Positions 18,402 through 27,670 of a DNA stretch of 64,000 nt are shown here, one piece after another (the stretch's first letter is position 1; each line of letters starts with the position of its first letter). Origin of the DNA: Salinivibrio sp. ES.052 (GTDB taxonomy: Bacteria; Pseudomonadota; Gammaproteobacteria; Enterobacterales; Vibrionaceae). Below the pieces are notes generated by a model. It had not been told where the DNA came from, made no database searches, and saw nothing but the letters and a program-made list of their open reading frames with translations. The position numbers were made by a program, and so were the translations under genes. The stretch lies in NCBI RefSeq assembly GCF_900141775.1, contig NZ_FSRI01000002.1, positions 84,501 to 148,500 of the forward strand. Reading direction: 5' to 3'.

Positions 18402-19679
18402 ATGAAAGACGAAACCCTCTCGATTCATCACGGCTACCAGACCGACCCCACCACCAAATCGGTGGCAACGCCTATCTATCAAACCGTCGCTTACGAGTTT
18501 GATAATGCCCAACACGGCGCTGATCTGTTCAATCTCGATGTGCCAGGCAATATCTACTCACGGATCATGAACCCGACCAACGACGTGTTGGAACAACGGG
18601 TGGCGGCATTAGAGGGGGGTATTGCGGGACTGTGTGTCAGTGCCGGGGCGGCCGCCATCACCTATGCGATTCAAACCCTCGCCAAAGCCGGTGATAACAT
18701 CGTCGCGACCCCACAGCTTTACGGCGGTACTTACACCTTGTTTGCCCACATGCTCCCCGAGCAAGGCATTGAGGTCCGTTTTGCTACGAGTGACGACGCC
18801 AGTGCGATTGAAGCGCTGATTGATGACAACACCAAAGCGGTGTATTGCGAGTCGATTGGCAACCCCGCTGGCAATATCGCGGATATACCCGGTTTTGCCA
18901 ACGTCGCACACGCGCATGGGGTGCCTTTGGTGGTCGACAATACCGTGGCCACACCCGTTTTGTGCAAACCCATTGAGCATGGTGCCGATATCGTGGTGCA
19001 CTCACTCACCAAATACATTGGCGGCCATGGCACCACCCTCGGCGGCATGATTGTCGATGGTGGCACCTTTGATTGGCTGGCGCATCAAGCGCGCTTCCCG
19101 CAATTCTCGCAGCCCGAACCGGCCTATCACGGCGTGGTCTACAGTGACACCTTCGGTCCGGCGGCGTTTATTGCGCGTGCTCGCACGGTGCCACTGCGTA
19201 ACAGCGGCGCGGCACTCTCACCGATGAACGCGTTTATGTTGATGCAAGGATTAGAAACCTTGAGCCTGCGTATGGAGCGTCATTGTGAGAATGCCCAAGC
19301 GGTGGCGAACTATCTTGCCCGTCACCCTGCCGTCGCGTGGGTGAACTATGCCGGTCTTGAAAATCACTCGCATCATGCGCGCGCCCAATCCCTCATTCGC
19401 GGTGGACTGCCCGCGTCACTGCTGTCATTCGGCTTAAAAGGCGGCTTTGATGAAGGGGTGATGTTTTATGATGCGCTGAATCTGTTTAAACGATTGGTGA
19501 ATATCGGGGATGCTAAGTCATTGGCATGTCATCCCGCCTCGACCACCCATCGCCAATTGAACGAACAAGAGCAAGCGAAAGCCGGGGTGACGCCAGAGAT
19601 GATCCGTCTTTGTGTCGGCATTGAGCATCTCGATGACATCATTGCCGACTTAGAACAGGCATTGGCGGCGGTGAAATAG
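18402..19679 (+). CDS. metY: O-acetylhomoserine sulfhydrylase (MetY-type PLP enzyme)
   Basis: A 425-residue Cys/Met-metabolism PLP enzyme with the longer MetY layout (MetB/MetC are about 390). The PLP lysine is in HSLTKYIGGHG, the N-terminal SRIMNPTNDVLEQR contacts the cofactor phosphate, and the inserted LAHQARFPQFSQPEPAYHG segment is typical of O-acetylhomoserine aminocarboxypropyltransferases. It would make homocysteine directly from sulfide. metB for the transsulfuration route is also present at 24 kb, so two sulfur-assimilation options coexist. No MetJ box is visible upstream. Strong AAAGGAATTGCC ribosome site. Confidence 0.92.
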   Translation: MKDETLSIHHGYQTDPTTKSVATPIYQTVAYEFDNAQHGADLFNLDVPGNIYSRIMNPTNDVLEQRVAALEGGIAGLCVSAGAAAITYAIQTLAKAGDNIVATPQLYGGTYTLFAHMLPEQGIEVRFATSDDASAIEALIDDNTKAVYCESIGNPAGNIADIPGFANVAHAHGVPLVVDNTVATPVLCKPIEHGADIVVHSLTKYIGGHGTTLGGMIVDGGTFDWLAHQARFPQFSQPEPAYHGVVYSDTFGPAAFIARARTVPLRNSGAALSPMNAFMLMQGLETLSLRMERHCENAQAVANYLARHPAVAWVNYAGLENHSHHARAQSLIRGGLPASLLSFGLKGGFDEGVMFYDALNLFKRLVNIGDAKSLACHPASTTHRQLNEQEQAKAGVTPEMIRLCVGIEHLDDIIADLEQALAAVK

Positions 19680-19745
19680 CCCAAAGAAGGCTAATCGTCC
19701 CCCATGCTAAACAATCGTTGTACAATAAAACTGTGGATATAAGAG

Positions 19746-20294
19746 ATGTCACTCCCCCATGTAATACTGACAGTGCTGAGCAATTGCGAAGCCACGGGTT
19801 ATGATATTACCAAGGCGTTTTCCACCAGCATCAGTAATGTGTGGAAAGCCAGCCATCAGCAGGTATATCGTGAACTGAATAAACTCGCCGAGCGAGGGGC
19901 TGTCACTTACCGACTTGAGCCGCAAGTCGGTAAGCCTGATAGAAAGGTCTATGCCATCACACCTGTTGGAACTGAGGTGCTTGAAGCGTGGTTTATTCAA
20001 GCCCCCAAGTTAGCCCCACCACGTGACGAGTATGTCGCCAGGTTACTCAGCTGTGATGTGCTCGACCCAGCGCCCATGCTCGACCATGTTAATAACTTGA
20101 TTGTCGAGTCTCAGCAGCTGCTTAATCATTACACCCTGCTTGAGCAGCGTGAATACAGCCAAGGTGCCCGGCTCACATCACAACAACGTTTAATGCGCCT
20201 CGCACTGCGACGCAGCATCCATCAACGTCGTGCATGGATGGCATGGGCTGAGGAAGTACGCGACGAGCTAACCCTGCTGGCCGCCAGCGCCTAA
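19746..20294 (+). CDS. aphA: PadR-family regulator AphA (quorum-sensing / virulence regulator orthologue)
   Basis: A 182-residue winged-helix protein. Its N terminus (MSLPHVILTVLSNCEATGYD, then WKASHQQVYRELNKL and LEPQVGKPDRKVYAIT) is, from memory, very close to Vibrio AphA, with the C-terminal antiparallel coiled-coil dimerisation arm (RLALRRSIHQRRAWMAWAEE). In Vibrio AphA is the low-cell-density master regulator opposing LuxR/HapR, and it lies next to ppc, as here with metY between them. The spacer from metY is only 66 bp, so metY-aphA read-through is possible. Confidence 0.87.
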   Translation: MSLPHVILTVLSNCEATGYDITKAFSTSISNVWKASHQQVYRELNKLAERGAVTYRLEPQVGKPDRKVYAITPVGTEVLEAWFIQAPKLAPPRDEYVARLLSCDVLDPAPMLDHVNNLIVESQQLLNHYTLLEQREYSQGARLTSQQRLMRLALRRSIHQRRAWMAWAEEVRDELTLLAASA

Positions 20295-20323
20295 GCGTTA
20301 CAACAAACACAACACGTAACCCA

Positions 20324-20353
20324 ATGCGCCCCGTCTCATCGGGGCGTATTTTT

Positions 20354-20355
<2 letters not shown>
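20324..20355. terminator. terminator after aphA
   Basis: Stem ATGCGCCCCG / CGGGGCGTAT with TCTCAT loop and seven T. It sits between the convergent aphA and metF stops. Confidence 0.9.
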
Positions 20356-21349
<994 letters not shown>

Positions 21350-21444
21350 TTATACGGCTAAAATGTCAACGATTTCGTCCATGAAAAAAAATCATGGTGT
21401 TATGAAGATAGGCAAAACAGGCATAAATACCTGCTTTTAGGCAT

Positions 21445-21477
21445 AAAAAAGCTGCCTAACCAACGTTAGGCAGCTTT
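21445..21477 (-). terminator. metBL operon terminator
   Basis: Thirteen-bp perfect stem AAAGCTGCCTAAC / GTTAGGCAGCTTT with a 4-nt loop, followed on the minus strand by six T, about 20 bp after the metL stop. Confidence 0.93.
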
Positions 21478-21497
21478 AAACGGCGTAATGTCGTCTC

Positions 21498-23939
21498 TCA
21501 GTGAAGCCGCCCAATCAAACGGTTAATGTCGGATTGAATCGCTCCAGCCGTGACATCACGGCCTGCACCGGGACCTCGGATCACCAAGGGGTTTTCACGG
21601 TACCATTGGCTTTCTATGGCAAAAACGTTATCACAAGGCAATAAGTGTGCAAGCGGGTGCTCACTCGGCAGCGTTTCTAGGCTGACATTGGCTCTACCAT
21701 TAGCATCTAAACGTGCCACATAACGCAACACAGCACGATCTTGCTTAGCTTTTTCCAGTCGTTCTTGTAAACATTGATCCATCTGGTACGCGTTATCAAG
21801 AAAGGCGTCTAGAGACAGTGACTGAAGCGCCTTAGGCACCAATGACTCTACTTTTACCTGCTCCGGCTCCAAAGGCATCCCTGCCTCTCGCGCCAAGATC
21901 ACCAGTTTACGCACGACATCGGCACCAGACAGGTCATCACGCGGATCAGGCTCGGTTAAGCCTTGCTGCCAAGCTTGCTCGAGTAACGCACTGAAAGGCA
22001 CCTCACCGGTAAATTGTAAAAATAGCCACGATAAAGTCCCGGAGAAAATACCGGACAAGGCTAAGATAGTGTCACCGCTTTCACGCAAGTCTTGAACCGC
22101 ATAATTCACCGGTAAGCCCGCTCCCACGGTCGCGTTGTATAGCCAGTGACGCCCCGTTTTGGCGAAGGCGTGTTGAATCGCATAATATTGCTCTGCCGGC
22201 GCCGCACCCGCTTCCTTATTCGCGGAAATAAGGTGAAAACCGTGCTCCGCCAAACGGGGGTACAGCTCCGCCAATGAGACACTGGCCGTTACATCAAGGA
22301 TCACGACGTCATCATATGGATGATTGAGTAATCGTGTTAACCACTCATCGTTAAAATAGGGGGCTCCGTTCTCGTCAAAATCATCCCGCACCTGAACTGG
22401 ATCGATGCCCGCAAAGTCCAACCATTGGTTGCGGCTATCCACCACCGAAATCAGCGACACTTCTTTGCCATGGCGTTTTTCTAATTGCGCTTTTTGCTCG
22501 GCAAACAGGCTGAGCCAGCGCGCACCGATATTACCTTTACCCACTAACACCAAGCCAATACGACGTTGCGCTTGGAATAAGGCATCATGCAAGCTGGCCA
22601 CCAGCGCCTCCGTTTGCACTTCACGCAAAATCGCCACCATACTCAAGCCAGACGCAGACTCACTGATAAATTCGACAGGCTGCGACTTCAGCTGTTGATA
22701 GAAACCGTGACAATGCACTGGGTTATTGACCACACCCGCCCCCACCGCAGCCACCATGGTAAAGCCTTCCCGCAATTTCAATTCGGCGGATAAACCGGTA
22801 TCTTGGATCTGAGCCATCACTAAGGCGACAACCTCAGCAGTAAACGCAAGCAAAATACGGTACTGATCATCTTGATAATCCGTCGCCAGTGGCTGCACCT
22901 TAAGTTGAGACAATATCCGGCTGAGTTCTTGTTTAATCGCCTGAAAGTCTTGTCCTTTGGCAACGTCAAACTGCAACAAGCAGACGTCATCCAAGGACGT
23001 GATAATTTTGGCTCCACGCCCGGTGGCTAGCACACGCTCTATATGGGTAGATCCACTGTCTGGGGCCTGAGTACAGCGTAATGTCAGGTCTGTTGCACTT
23101 TGTGCCACTGGTTGTAAAGTTCGGCTGTGAAGGACTGGCGCGGCAAGGCGGGCTAACTCTCCCGCTTCATCAAGACGAATTAAGGGCAACAGGCAGGCGT
23201 TCTCCACATGCCGTGGATCAGCGCTGTACACCCCAGCAACATCACTCCAAATGGTCACACGACTCACGCCTGCGAGCGCCCCCAGAACGGTCGCCGAATA
23301 ATCAGAGCCATTGCGCCCTAACAGCACCGTCTCTCCCGCTTGGTTTTGTGCCATAAAGCCGGTGATCACCACGTGGGTATGGCCATGTTGTGACAGCTGG
23401 CTTTGCAGCAAAGGCCAAGAGGCACCGCGATCCACTTCTGGCTGAGCCGCACGCTCGGCGCGTAAACACTGACGTGAATCTAACATCACCGCGGCACGTC
23501 GGTACTGATTCAGTAGCTGGGCTAACAAACGCGCAGACCAGACCTCCCCAAAGCCTTGCACGTAGGCTTTGCTGCTCTCGCTCACGCCGTTATCCCCCAG
23601 CGAGGCGATGGTGGCAATATCTGCATATAGCGCATCCACCAGCTGTTGCTTTTGCTCACCATCTATCAAATTCTCAATCAGGTCTTGCTGGAACGTACGC
23701 ACACCTTGCAAGGTCTCGTGCGCAACACGCCCATCTTTACCTAACTGCGTCAGCCACATGATCAGCTGATTGGTGGTTTTACCCGCGGCAGACACCACAA
23801 TGAGGTCTTGCGGGCTCGCATGCGCGATCAATACATCGACCACGCGACGATAGCAATCTGGGCTCGCTAAACTGCTCCCACCAAATTTATGCAATTGGCG
23901 TTGTGACTCGGGGGACGTCTCCGTCGGTTGCACGTGCAT
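21498..23939 (-). CDS. metL: bifunctional aspartokinase II / homoserine dehydrogenase II
   Basis: An 813-residue fusion. The N-terminal aspartokinase domain begins with QLHKFGGSSLA and contains FMAQNQAGETVLLGRNGSDYSATVLGAL split by the usual helices; a regulatory region with degenerate ACT folds follows. The homoserine dehydrogenase domain starts at LVLVGKGNIGARWL (NAD(P) loop, about residue 460) and has SANKEAGAAP and GTLSWLFL. E. coli MetL has 810 residues. The ATG at 23939 matches the family start; in-frame sequence upstream overlaps the metB-metL spacer. It is 61 bp downstream of metB, and both are presumably MetJ-controlled. Confidence 0.96.
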   Translation of the reverse strand: MHVQPTETSPESQRQLHKFGGSSLASPDCYRRVVDVLIAHASPQDLIVVSAAGKTTNQLIMWLTQLGKDGRVAHETLQGVRTFQQDLIENLIDGEQKQQLVDALYADIATIASLGDNGVSESSKAYVQGFGEVWSARLLAQLLNQYRRAAVMLDSRQCLRAERAAQPEVDRGASWPLLQSQLSQHGHTHVVITGFMAQNQAGETVLLGRNGSDYSATVLGALAGVSRVTIWSDVAGVYSADPRHVENACLLPLIRLDEAGELARLAAPVLHSRTLQPVAQSATDLTLRCTQAPDSGSTHIERVLATGRGAKIITSLDDVCLLQFDVAKGQDFQAIKQELSRILSQLKVQPLATDYQDDQYRILLAFTAEVVALVMAQIQDTGLSAELKLREGFTMVAAVGAGVVNNPVHCHGFYQQLKSQPVEFISESASGLSMVAILREVQTEALVASLHDALFQAQRRIGLVLVGKGNIGARWLSLFAEQKAQLEKRHGKEVSLISVVDSRNQWLDFAGIDPVQVRDDFDENGAPYFNDEWLTRLLNHPYDDVVILDVTASVSLAELYPRLAEHGFHLISANKEAGAAPAEQYYAIQHAFAKTGRHWLYNATVGAGLPVNYAVQDLRESGDTILALSGIFSGTLSWLFLQFTGEVPFSALLEQAWQQGLTEPDPRDDLSGADVVRKLVILAREAGMPLEPEQVKVESLVPKALQSLSLDAFLDNAYQMDQCLQERLEKAKQDRAVLRYVARLDANGRANVSLETLPSEHPLAHLLPCDNVFAIESQWYRENPLVIRGPGAGRDVTAGAIQSDINRLIGRLH

Positions 23940-24000
23940 GACAAGGTCTCTCTTGATCTCAATAAATATCAGTAAAGCAAAGTGCGACGCTAAGTGGTTG

Positions 24001-25176
24001 TTAAAACGACAGGTGCACTTCATCAGCTAAATGGGCAAAGGCCTGAGCCAAATCAGTGACGAGATCCTCAGCATCTTCCAGCCCGATAGAAAAACGTAGC
24101 AAGGTTGGAACAATACCCGCTTCCGCCTGTGCTGCATCACTCATTGCACGATGCGTCATCGAGCCAGGGTGCGTCACTAAACTTTCAACGCCTCCCAAAG
24201 ACTCAGCCAATGCAAATAAGGATAAGCCCTCAATAAATCGCGCCAAGCCTGCTTGGTCAGTCTCCAGCTCGAGACTCAGCATGCTACCAAACCCCGCTTG
24301 CTGGCGTGCCGCAATGGCATGGCCAGGGTGAGACGTCAAACCGGGATAGTATATTTTCCGTACCGCCGGCACCGTTTGTAGATAGCGAAGCACTGCTTCA
24401 GTATTTTGCTGGTGTTGTTTAACCCGCGCGCCCAATGTGCGCAAGCCTCTTAATGTCATATAACTGTCAAATGCATTGCCTGTGGCCCCTAAACAATTCC
24501 CCCACCATGCTAACGTGTCGGCAAGTTCTTGGGTGCCAGCAATCACAGCACCGCCCACGATATCCGAATGACCATTGATAAACTTAGTGGTGGAATGCAC
24601 TACCATATCGGCGCCAAGCGAAAAGGGCTTTTGCAATGCCGGCGATAAAAACGTGTTATCCACGACGACCCAGGCGCCCACTTTATGGGCTTTTTGACAT
24701 ATTTCCGCGATATCGACCACGCGTAGTAGTGGGTTCGATGGGGTCTCCACCAGCACCAGCTTTGGCTGCTCAGCCAGGGCGCTATCCAAGGCATTATTAT
24801 CCGATTGATCGACAAAACTCACCTGCCAAATCCCTTGTTTAGCACGTGATTCCAGCAATCGGTAGGTGCCGCCATAACAGTCATGTGGTGCCACAACCTT
24901 GTCGCCAGCATTCAACAGGGACAGCACCAAGTTTATCGCCGACATGCCGCAGTTGGTCACCACCGCCCCCGCGCCCCCTTCTAAATCGGTCAACGCCTGC
25001 TCTAATTGTGCACGTGTTGGGTTCCCACCCCGTGCATAATCGTAGGTCGGCACATCACCAAACGCGGGAAAGCGGTAATTGGTCGACAAGTACAAAGGCG
25101 GCACCACCGCATGATGTTGCGTGTCGGTGCCAATGCCTGTTCTCACGGCAATGGTATCGGTTTTTTTACGTGTCAT
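24001..25176 (-). CDS. metB: cystathionine gamma-synthase
   Basis: A 391-residue PLP enzyme joining O-succinylhomoserine and cysteine. YDYARGGNPTRAQLEQAL binds the cofactor phosphate, the PLP lysine lies in VVHSTTKFINGHSD, and SLGGVESLVTHPGSMTH is the C-terminal substrate segment. Length matches MetB/MetC (386-395), shorter than MetY. Being the first gene of metB-metL and divergent from metJ identifies it as MetB rather than MetC. Confidence 0.96.
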   Translation of the reverse strand: MTRKKTDTIAVRTGIGTDTQHHAVVPPLYLSTNYRFPAFGDVPTYDYARGGNPTRAQLEQALTDLEGGAGAVVTNCGMSAINLVLSLLNAGDKVVAPHDCYGGTYRLLESRAKQGIWQVSFVDQSDNNALDSALAEQPKLVLVETPSNPLLRVVDIAEICQKAHKVGAWVVVDNTFLSPALQKPFSLGADMVVHSTTKFINGHSDIVGGAVIAGTQELADTLAWWGNCLGATGNAFDSYMTLRGLRTLGARVKQHQQNTEAVLRYLQTVPAVRKIYYPGLTSHPGHAIAARQQAGFGSMLSLELETDQAGLARFIEGLSLFALAESLGGVESLVTHPGSMTHRAMSDAAQAEAGIVPTLLRFSIGLEDAEDLVTDLAQAFAHLADEVHLSF

Positions 25177-25244
25177 GCTCCATCCTTGCTATTCTGAGGT
25201 GGGTGATCTCACCGTCATCATCCCACCTTACCTTGCACTTTTTG

Positions 25245-25276
25245 GGACGTCAACACTTCTAGACGTCTATACTCCT
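25245..25276. promoter_or_regulatory. MetJ operator in the metB/metJ intergenic region
   Basis: Four 8-mers in tandem, GGACGTCA, ACACTTCT, AGACGTCT (perfect) and ATACTCCT, form a standard multi-box MetJ site between the divergent metB and metJ, implying repression of metBL and autorepression of metJ. Confidence 0.87.
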
Positions 25277-25351
25277 TTGCATGTGGCGGTTAATATAGCT
25301 AAAATCTCCGCAGCATCATTCTGGGTATTCCATAATCAAGATAGGTGAGAC

Positions 25352-25669
25352 ATGGCGCAGTGGAACGGCGATTACATTAATCCGTATGCCGAACATGGTA
25401 AAAAGAAAGAGCAGGTAAAGAAAATCACCGTCTCTATTCCATTAAAAGTACTAAAAATTCTGACTGACGAGCGTACTCGCCGTCAGGTTCATAACCTGCG
25501 TCACGCGACCAACAGTGAGCTGTTATGTGAGGCATTTTTGCATGCTTATACCGGTCAGCCTCTGCCAACCGATGACGATATCCGCAAGGATAAACCCGAC
25601 AGCATTCCCGCCGAAGCGCGTCGGATCATGGAAGAGCTTGGTATTGAGTTCGACGATAGCGAATACTAA
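25352..25669 (+). CDS. metJ: methionine repressor MetJ
   Basis: A 105-residue ribbon-helix-helix repressor that binds met boxes with S-adenosylmethionine as co-repressor. [24 protein letters not shown] contains the DNA-contacting beta strand and helix A, and [16 protein letters not shown] is helix B. E. coli MetJ also has 105 residues. It is divergent from metB, with four met boxes between. The ribosome site AGGTGAGAC precedes the ATG. Confidence 0.98.
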   Translation: MAQWNGDYINPYAEHGKKKEQVKKITVSIPLKVLKILTDERTRRQVHNLRHATNSELLCEAFLHAYTGQPLPTDDDIRKDKPDSIPAEARRIMEELGIEFDDSEY

Positions 25670-25671
25670 AA

Positions 25672-25697
25672 AAACCCGCCAATCGGCGGGTTTTTTT
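25672..25697. terminator. terminator shared by metJ and maeB
   Basis: Stem AAACCCGCC / GGCGGGTTT with AATC loop and T run on the plus strand, and an A run on the 5' side that gives a U tail on the other strand, between convergent genes. Confidence 0.92.
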
Positions 25698-25733
25698 ATT
25701 GTTTTCGGCATCAGTCGGCCTACTCACTCGGCT

Positions 25734-26978
25734 TTATAACATGTAGTTTTCTGGCATTTCGATACGAGCCACGCCAGTTTCAACTGCAGCCAACGCCACG
25801 GCTCTTGCTACCTTGGGCAATAAGCGCGCATCCATTGGCTTAGGGATGATGTAATCCGGCCCAAAGCTCAGTGAAGACAAGCCAGCCGCCTCCAACACCG
25901 TTTGTGGCACAGGCTCTTTCGCCAGGCTACGTATCGCATCGACGGCGGCCAGCTTCATGGCATCATTGATTTCACTGGCACGGACATCCAATGCACCACG
26001 GAAAATAAACGGGAAACACAGCACGTTGTTGACCTGGTTCGGATAGTCAGAACGTCCAGTCCCTATGATCAAGTCGTCACGCACCTGATGCGCAATGTCA
26101 GGATTGATTTCTGGATCTGGGTTTGAGCAAGCAAAGACGATGGGCTTGTCTGCCATGAGCTTAAGTGCATCAGGCGACAACAGATCAGGGCCAGACACAC
26201 CAACAAACATGTCTGCGCCCTCAATCACCTCTTCGAGGGTGCGTTTATCGGTGTTATTGGCAAACAGCTGCTTATACTTATTGATGTCGTCACGACGCGT
26301 GTGAATCACACCTTTACGATCCAGCATGTAGATTTTTTCACGTTGGGCACCGCATTTGATCAATAACTCCATACAGGCCACGGCAGCAGCACCCGCGCCT
26401 AAACAGACGACGGTGGCCTCGCGAATATCTTTGCCTTGTAGCTCGAGCGCGTTAAGCATGCCAGCAGCGGTGACGATGGCAGTACCGTGTTGGTCATCGT
26501 GGAACACCGGCACTTCGCAACGCTCAATCAATTGCTTTTCAATTTCAAAACAGTCTGGGGCTTTGATATCTTCGAGGTTGATTCCGCCAAAGGTATCGGC
26601 AATATTGGCAACGGTATCGACAAACTCATCGATGGTGCGGTGTTTCACTTCAATGTCAATCGAGTCCAAACCTGCGAAACGTTTGAACAATAATGCTTTA
26701 CCTTCCATGACGGGCTTAGAAGCCATAGGGCCTAAATTGCCTAGTCCCAAAATCGCGGTGCCGTTTGAGATCACCGCGACCATGTTACCTTTACCCGTGT
26801 ACCGGTAGACGGCATCCGCATCTTGGGCTATCTCGCGCACTGGCTCGGCAACACCTGGGCTGTACGCCAAGGCCAGATCCGCCGCTGAATCGGCAGGCTT
26901 GCTCAATTCAACAGAAATTTTTCCGGGAGTAGGGTATGCATGATAATCCAGCGCTTGCTGGCGTTTATCGTCCGACAT
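25734..26978 (-). CDS. maeB: NADP-dependent malic enzyme, short form
   Basis: A 414-residue oxaloacetate-decarboxylating malate dehydrogenase giving pyruvate and NADPH. ALAYSPGVAEPV, NGTAILGLGNLGP, FHDDQHGTAIV (divalent metal) and VVCLGAGAAAVACMELL (NADP loop) are clear. It lacks the C-terminal phosphotransacetylase-like domain of E. coli MaeB (759 residues), a form common in Vibrio and in Gram-positives. NADP preference is inferred by family. Confidence 0.92.
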   Translation of the reverse strand: MSDDKRQQALDYHAYPTPGKISVELSKPADSAADLALAYSPGVAEPVREIAQDADAVYRYTGKGNMVAVISNGTAILGLGNLGPMASKPVMEGKALLFKRFAGLDSIDIEVKHRTIDEFVDTVANIADTFGGINLEDIKAPDCFEIEKQLIERCEVPVFHDDQHGTAIVTAAGMLNALELQGKDIREATVVCLGAGAAAVACMELLIKCGAQREKIYMLDRKGVIHTRRDDINKYKQLFANNTDKRTLEEVIEGADMFVGVSGPDLLSPDALKLMADKPIVFACSNPDPEINPDIAHQVRDDLIIGTGRSDYPNQVNNVLCFPFIFRGALDVRASEINDAMKLAAVDAIRSLAKEPVPQTVLEAAGLSSLSFGPDYIIPKPMDARLLPKVARAVALAAVETGVARIEMPENYML

Positions 26979-27183
26979 GTCGTATTCCTAGTTATTATCG
27001 TGAAGGGATAACCAATATCGACAGGGAAGTGTCACCGATATTAGCCAAACACTCTACAAACCACACAGGGAAGGTTTGTATAAGAGAAAAGATGGTAACG
27101 CAGGGAGCAAACGTCCACCAGTCTTAACCCCCTATTCGCGACGATGCTCGGACCTGTTACCCGAACACCAGAACGGTACGATC

Positions 27184-27208
27184 AAAAAAAGGGACGCGAA
27201 TGCGTCCC
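27184..27208 (-). terminator. rpmE terminator
   Basis: On the minus strand the stem GGGACGC / GCGTCCC with a 4-nt loop is followed by seven T, 26 bp after the rpmE stop. The rest of the 255-bp rpmE-maeB spacer shows nothing else I can name. Confidence 0.9.
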
Positions 27209-27233
27209 TTCTCTGTATTCGGTCAATAGCGGC

Positions 27234-27449
27234 TTATTTTTTGCTGCTAAGGGCACCGAAACGTTTCTTAAAGCGGTCAACACGGCCACCGGTATCAAGG
27301 ATACGCTGCTTACCAGTGTAGAATGGGTGACACTTGTCACACACGTCTAGGTTGATATCTTTACCTAGGGTGGTGCTGAACGCGAATTCGTTACCGCATG
27401 AGCATTTAGCATTAACGGCTTTGTACTCTGGATGGATACCAGCTTTCAT
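27234..27449 (-). CDS. rpmE: 50S ribosomal protein L31, zinc-binding form
   Basis: A 71-residue bL31 beginning [20 protein letters not shown]. Cys16, Cys18, Cys37 and Cys40 form the C+ zinc site, so this is the form used under zinc sufficiency; a zinc-free paralogue (ykgM/rpmE2) would be elsewhere if present. It bridges the ribosomal subunits. Monocistronic, divergent from priA. Confidence 0.97.
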   Translation of the reverse strand: MKAGIHPEYKAVNAKCSCGNEFAFSTTLGKDINLDVCDKCHPFYTGKQRILDTGGRVDRFKKRFGALSSKK

Positions 27450-27670
27450 AGGGATAACCTCATTTTAAAGGCCGTGTCGCTCTCCCGATCCTAAGCCGGG
27501 CACCACACGTCGTTAACAAACATTTTCTAAGGCGCGCAATTCTAATCAAGCGACCTCGATTTCGCAACTTTTTTGTGCAATCAAAAGAGCCCCTCACCCT
27601 GTAACAACGCTTTGCCAACCCAAGGCGAACCGTTACACTGGCATTCCTTACTGGTCAATAAGATGTTGTG

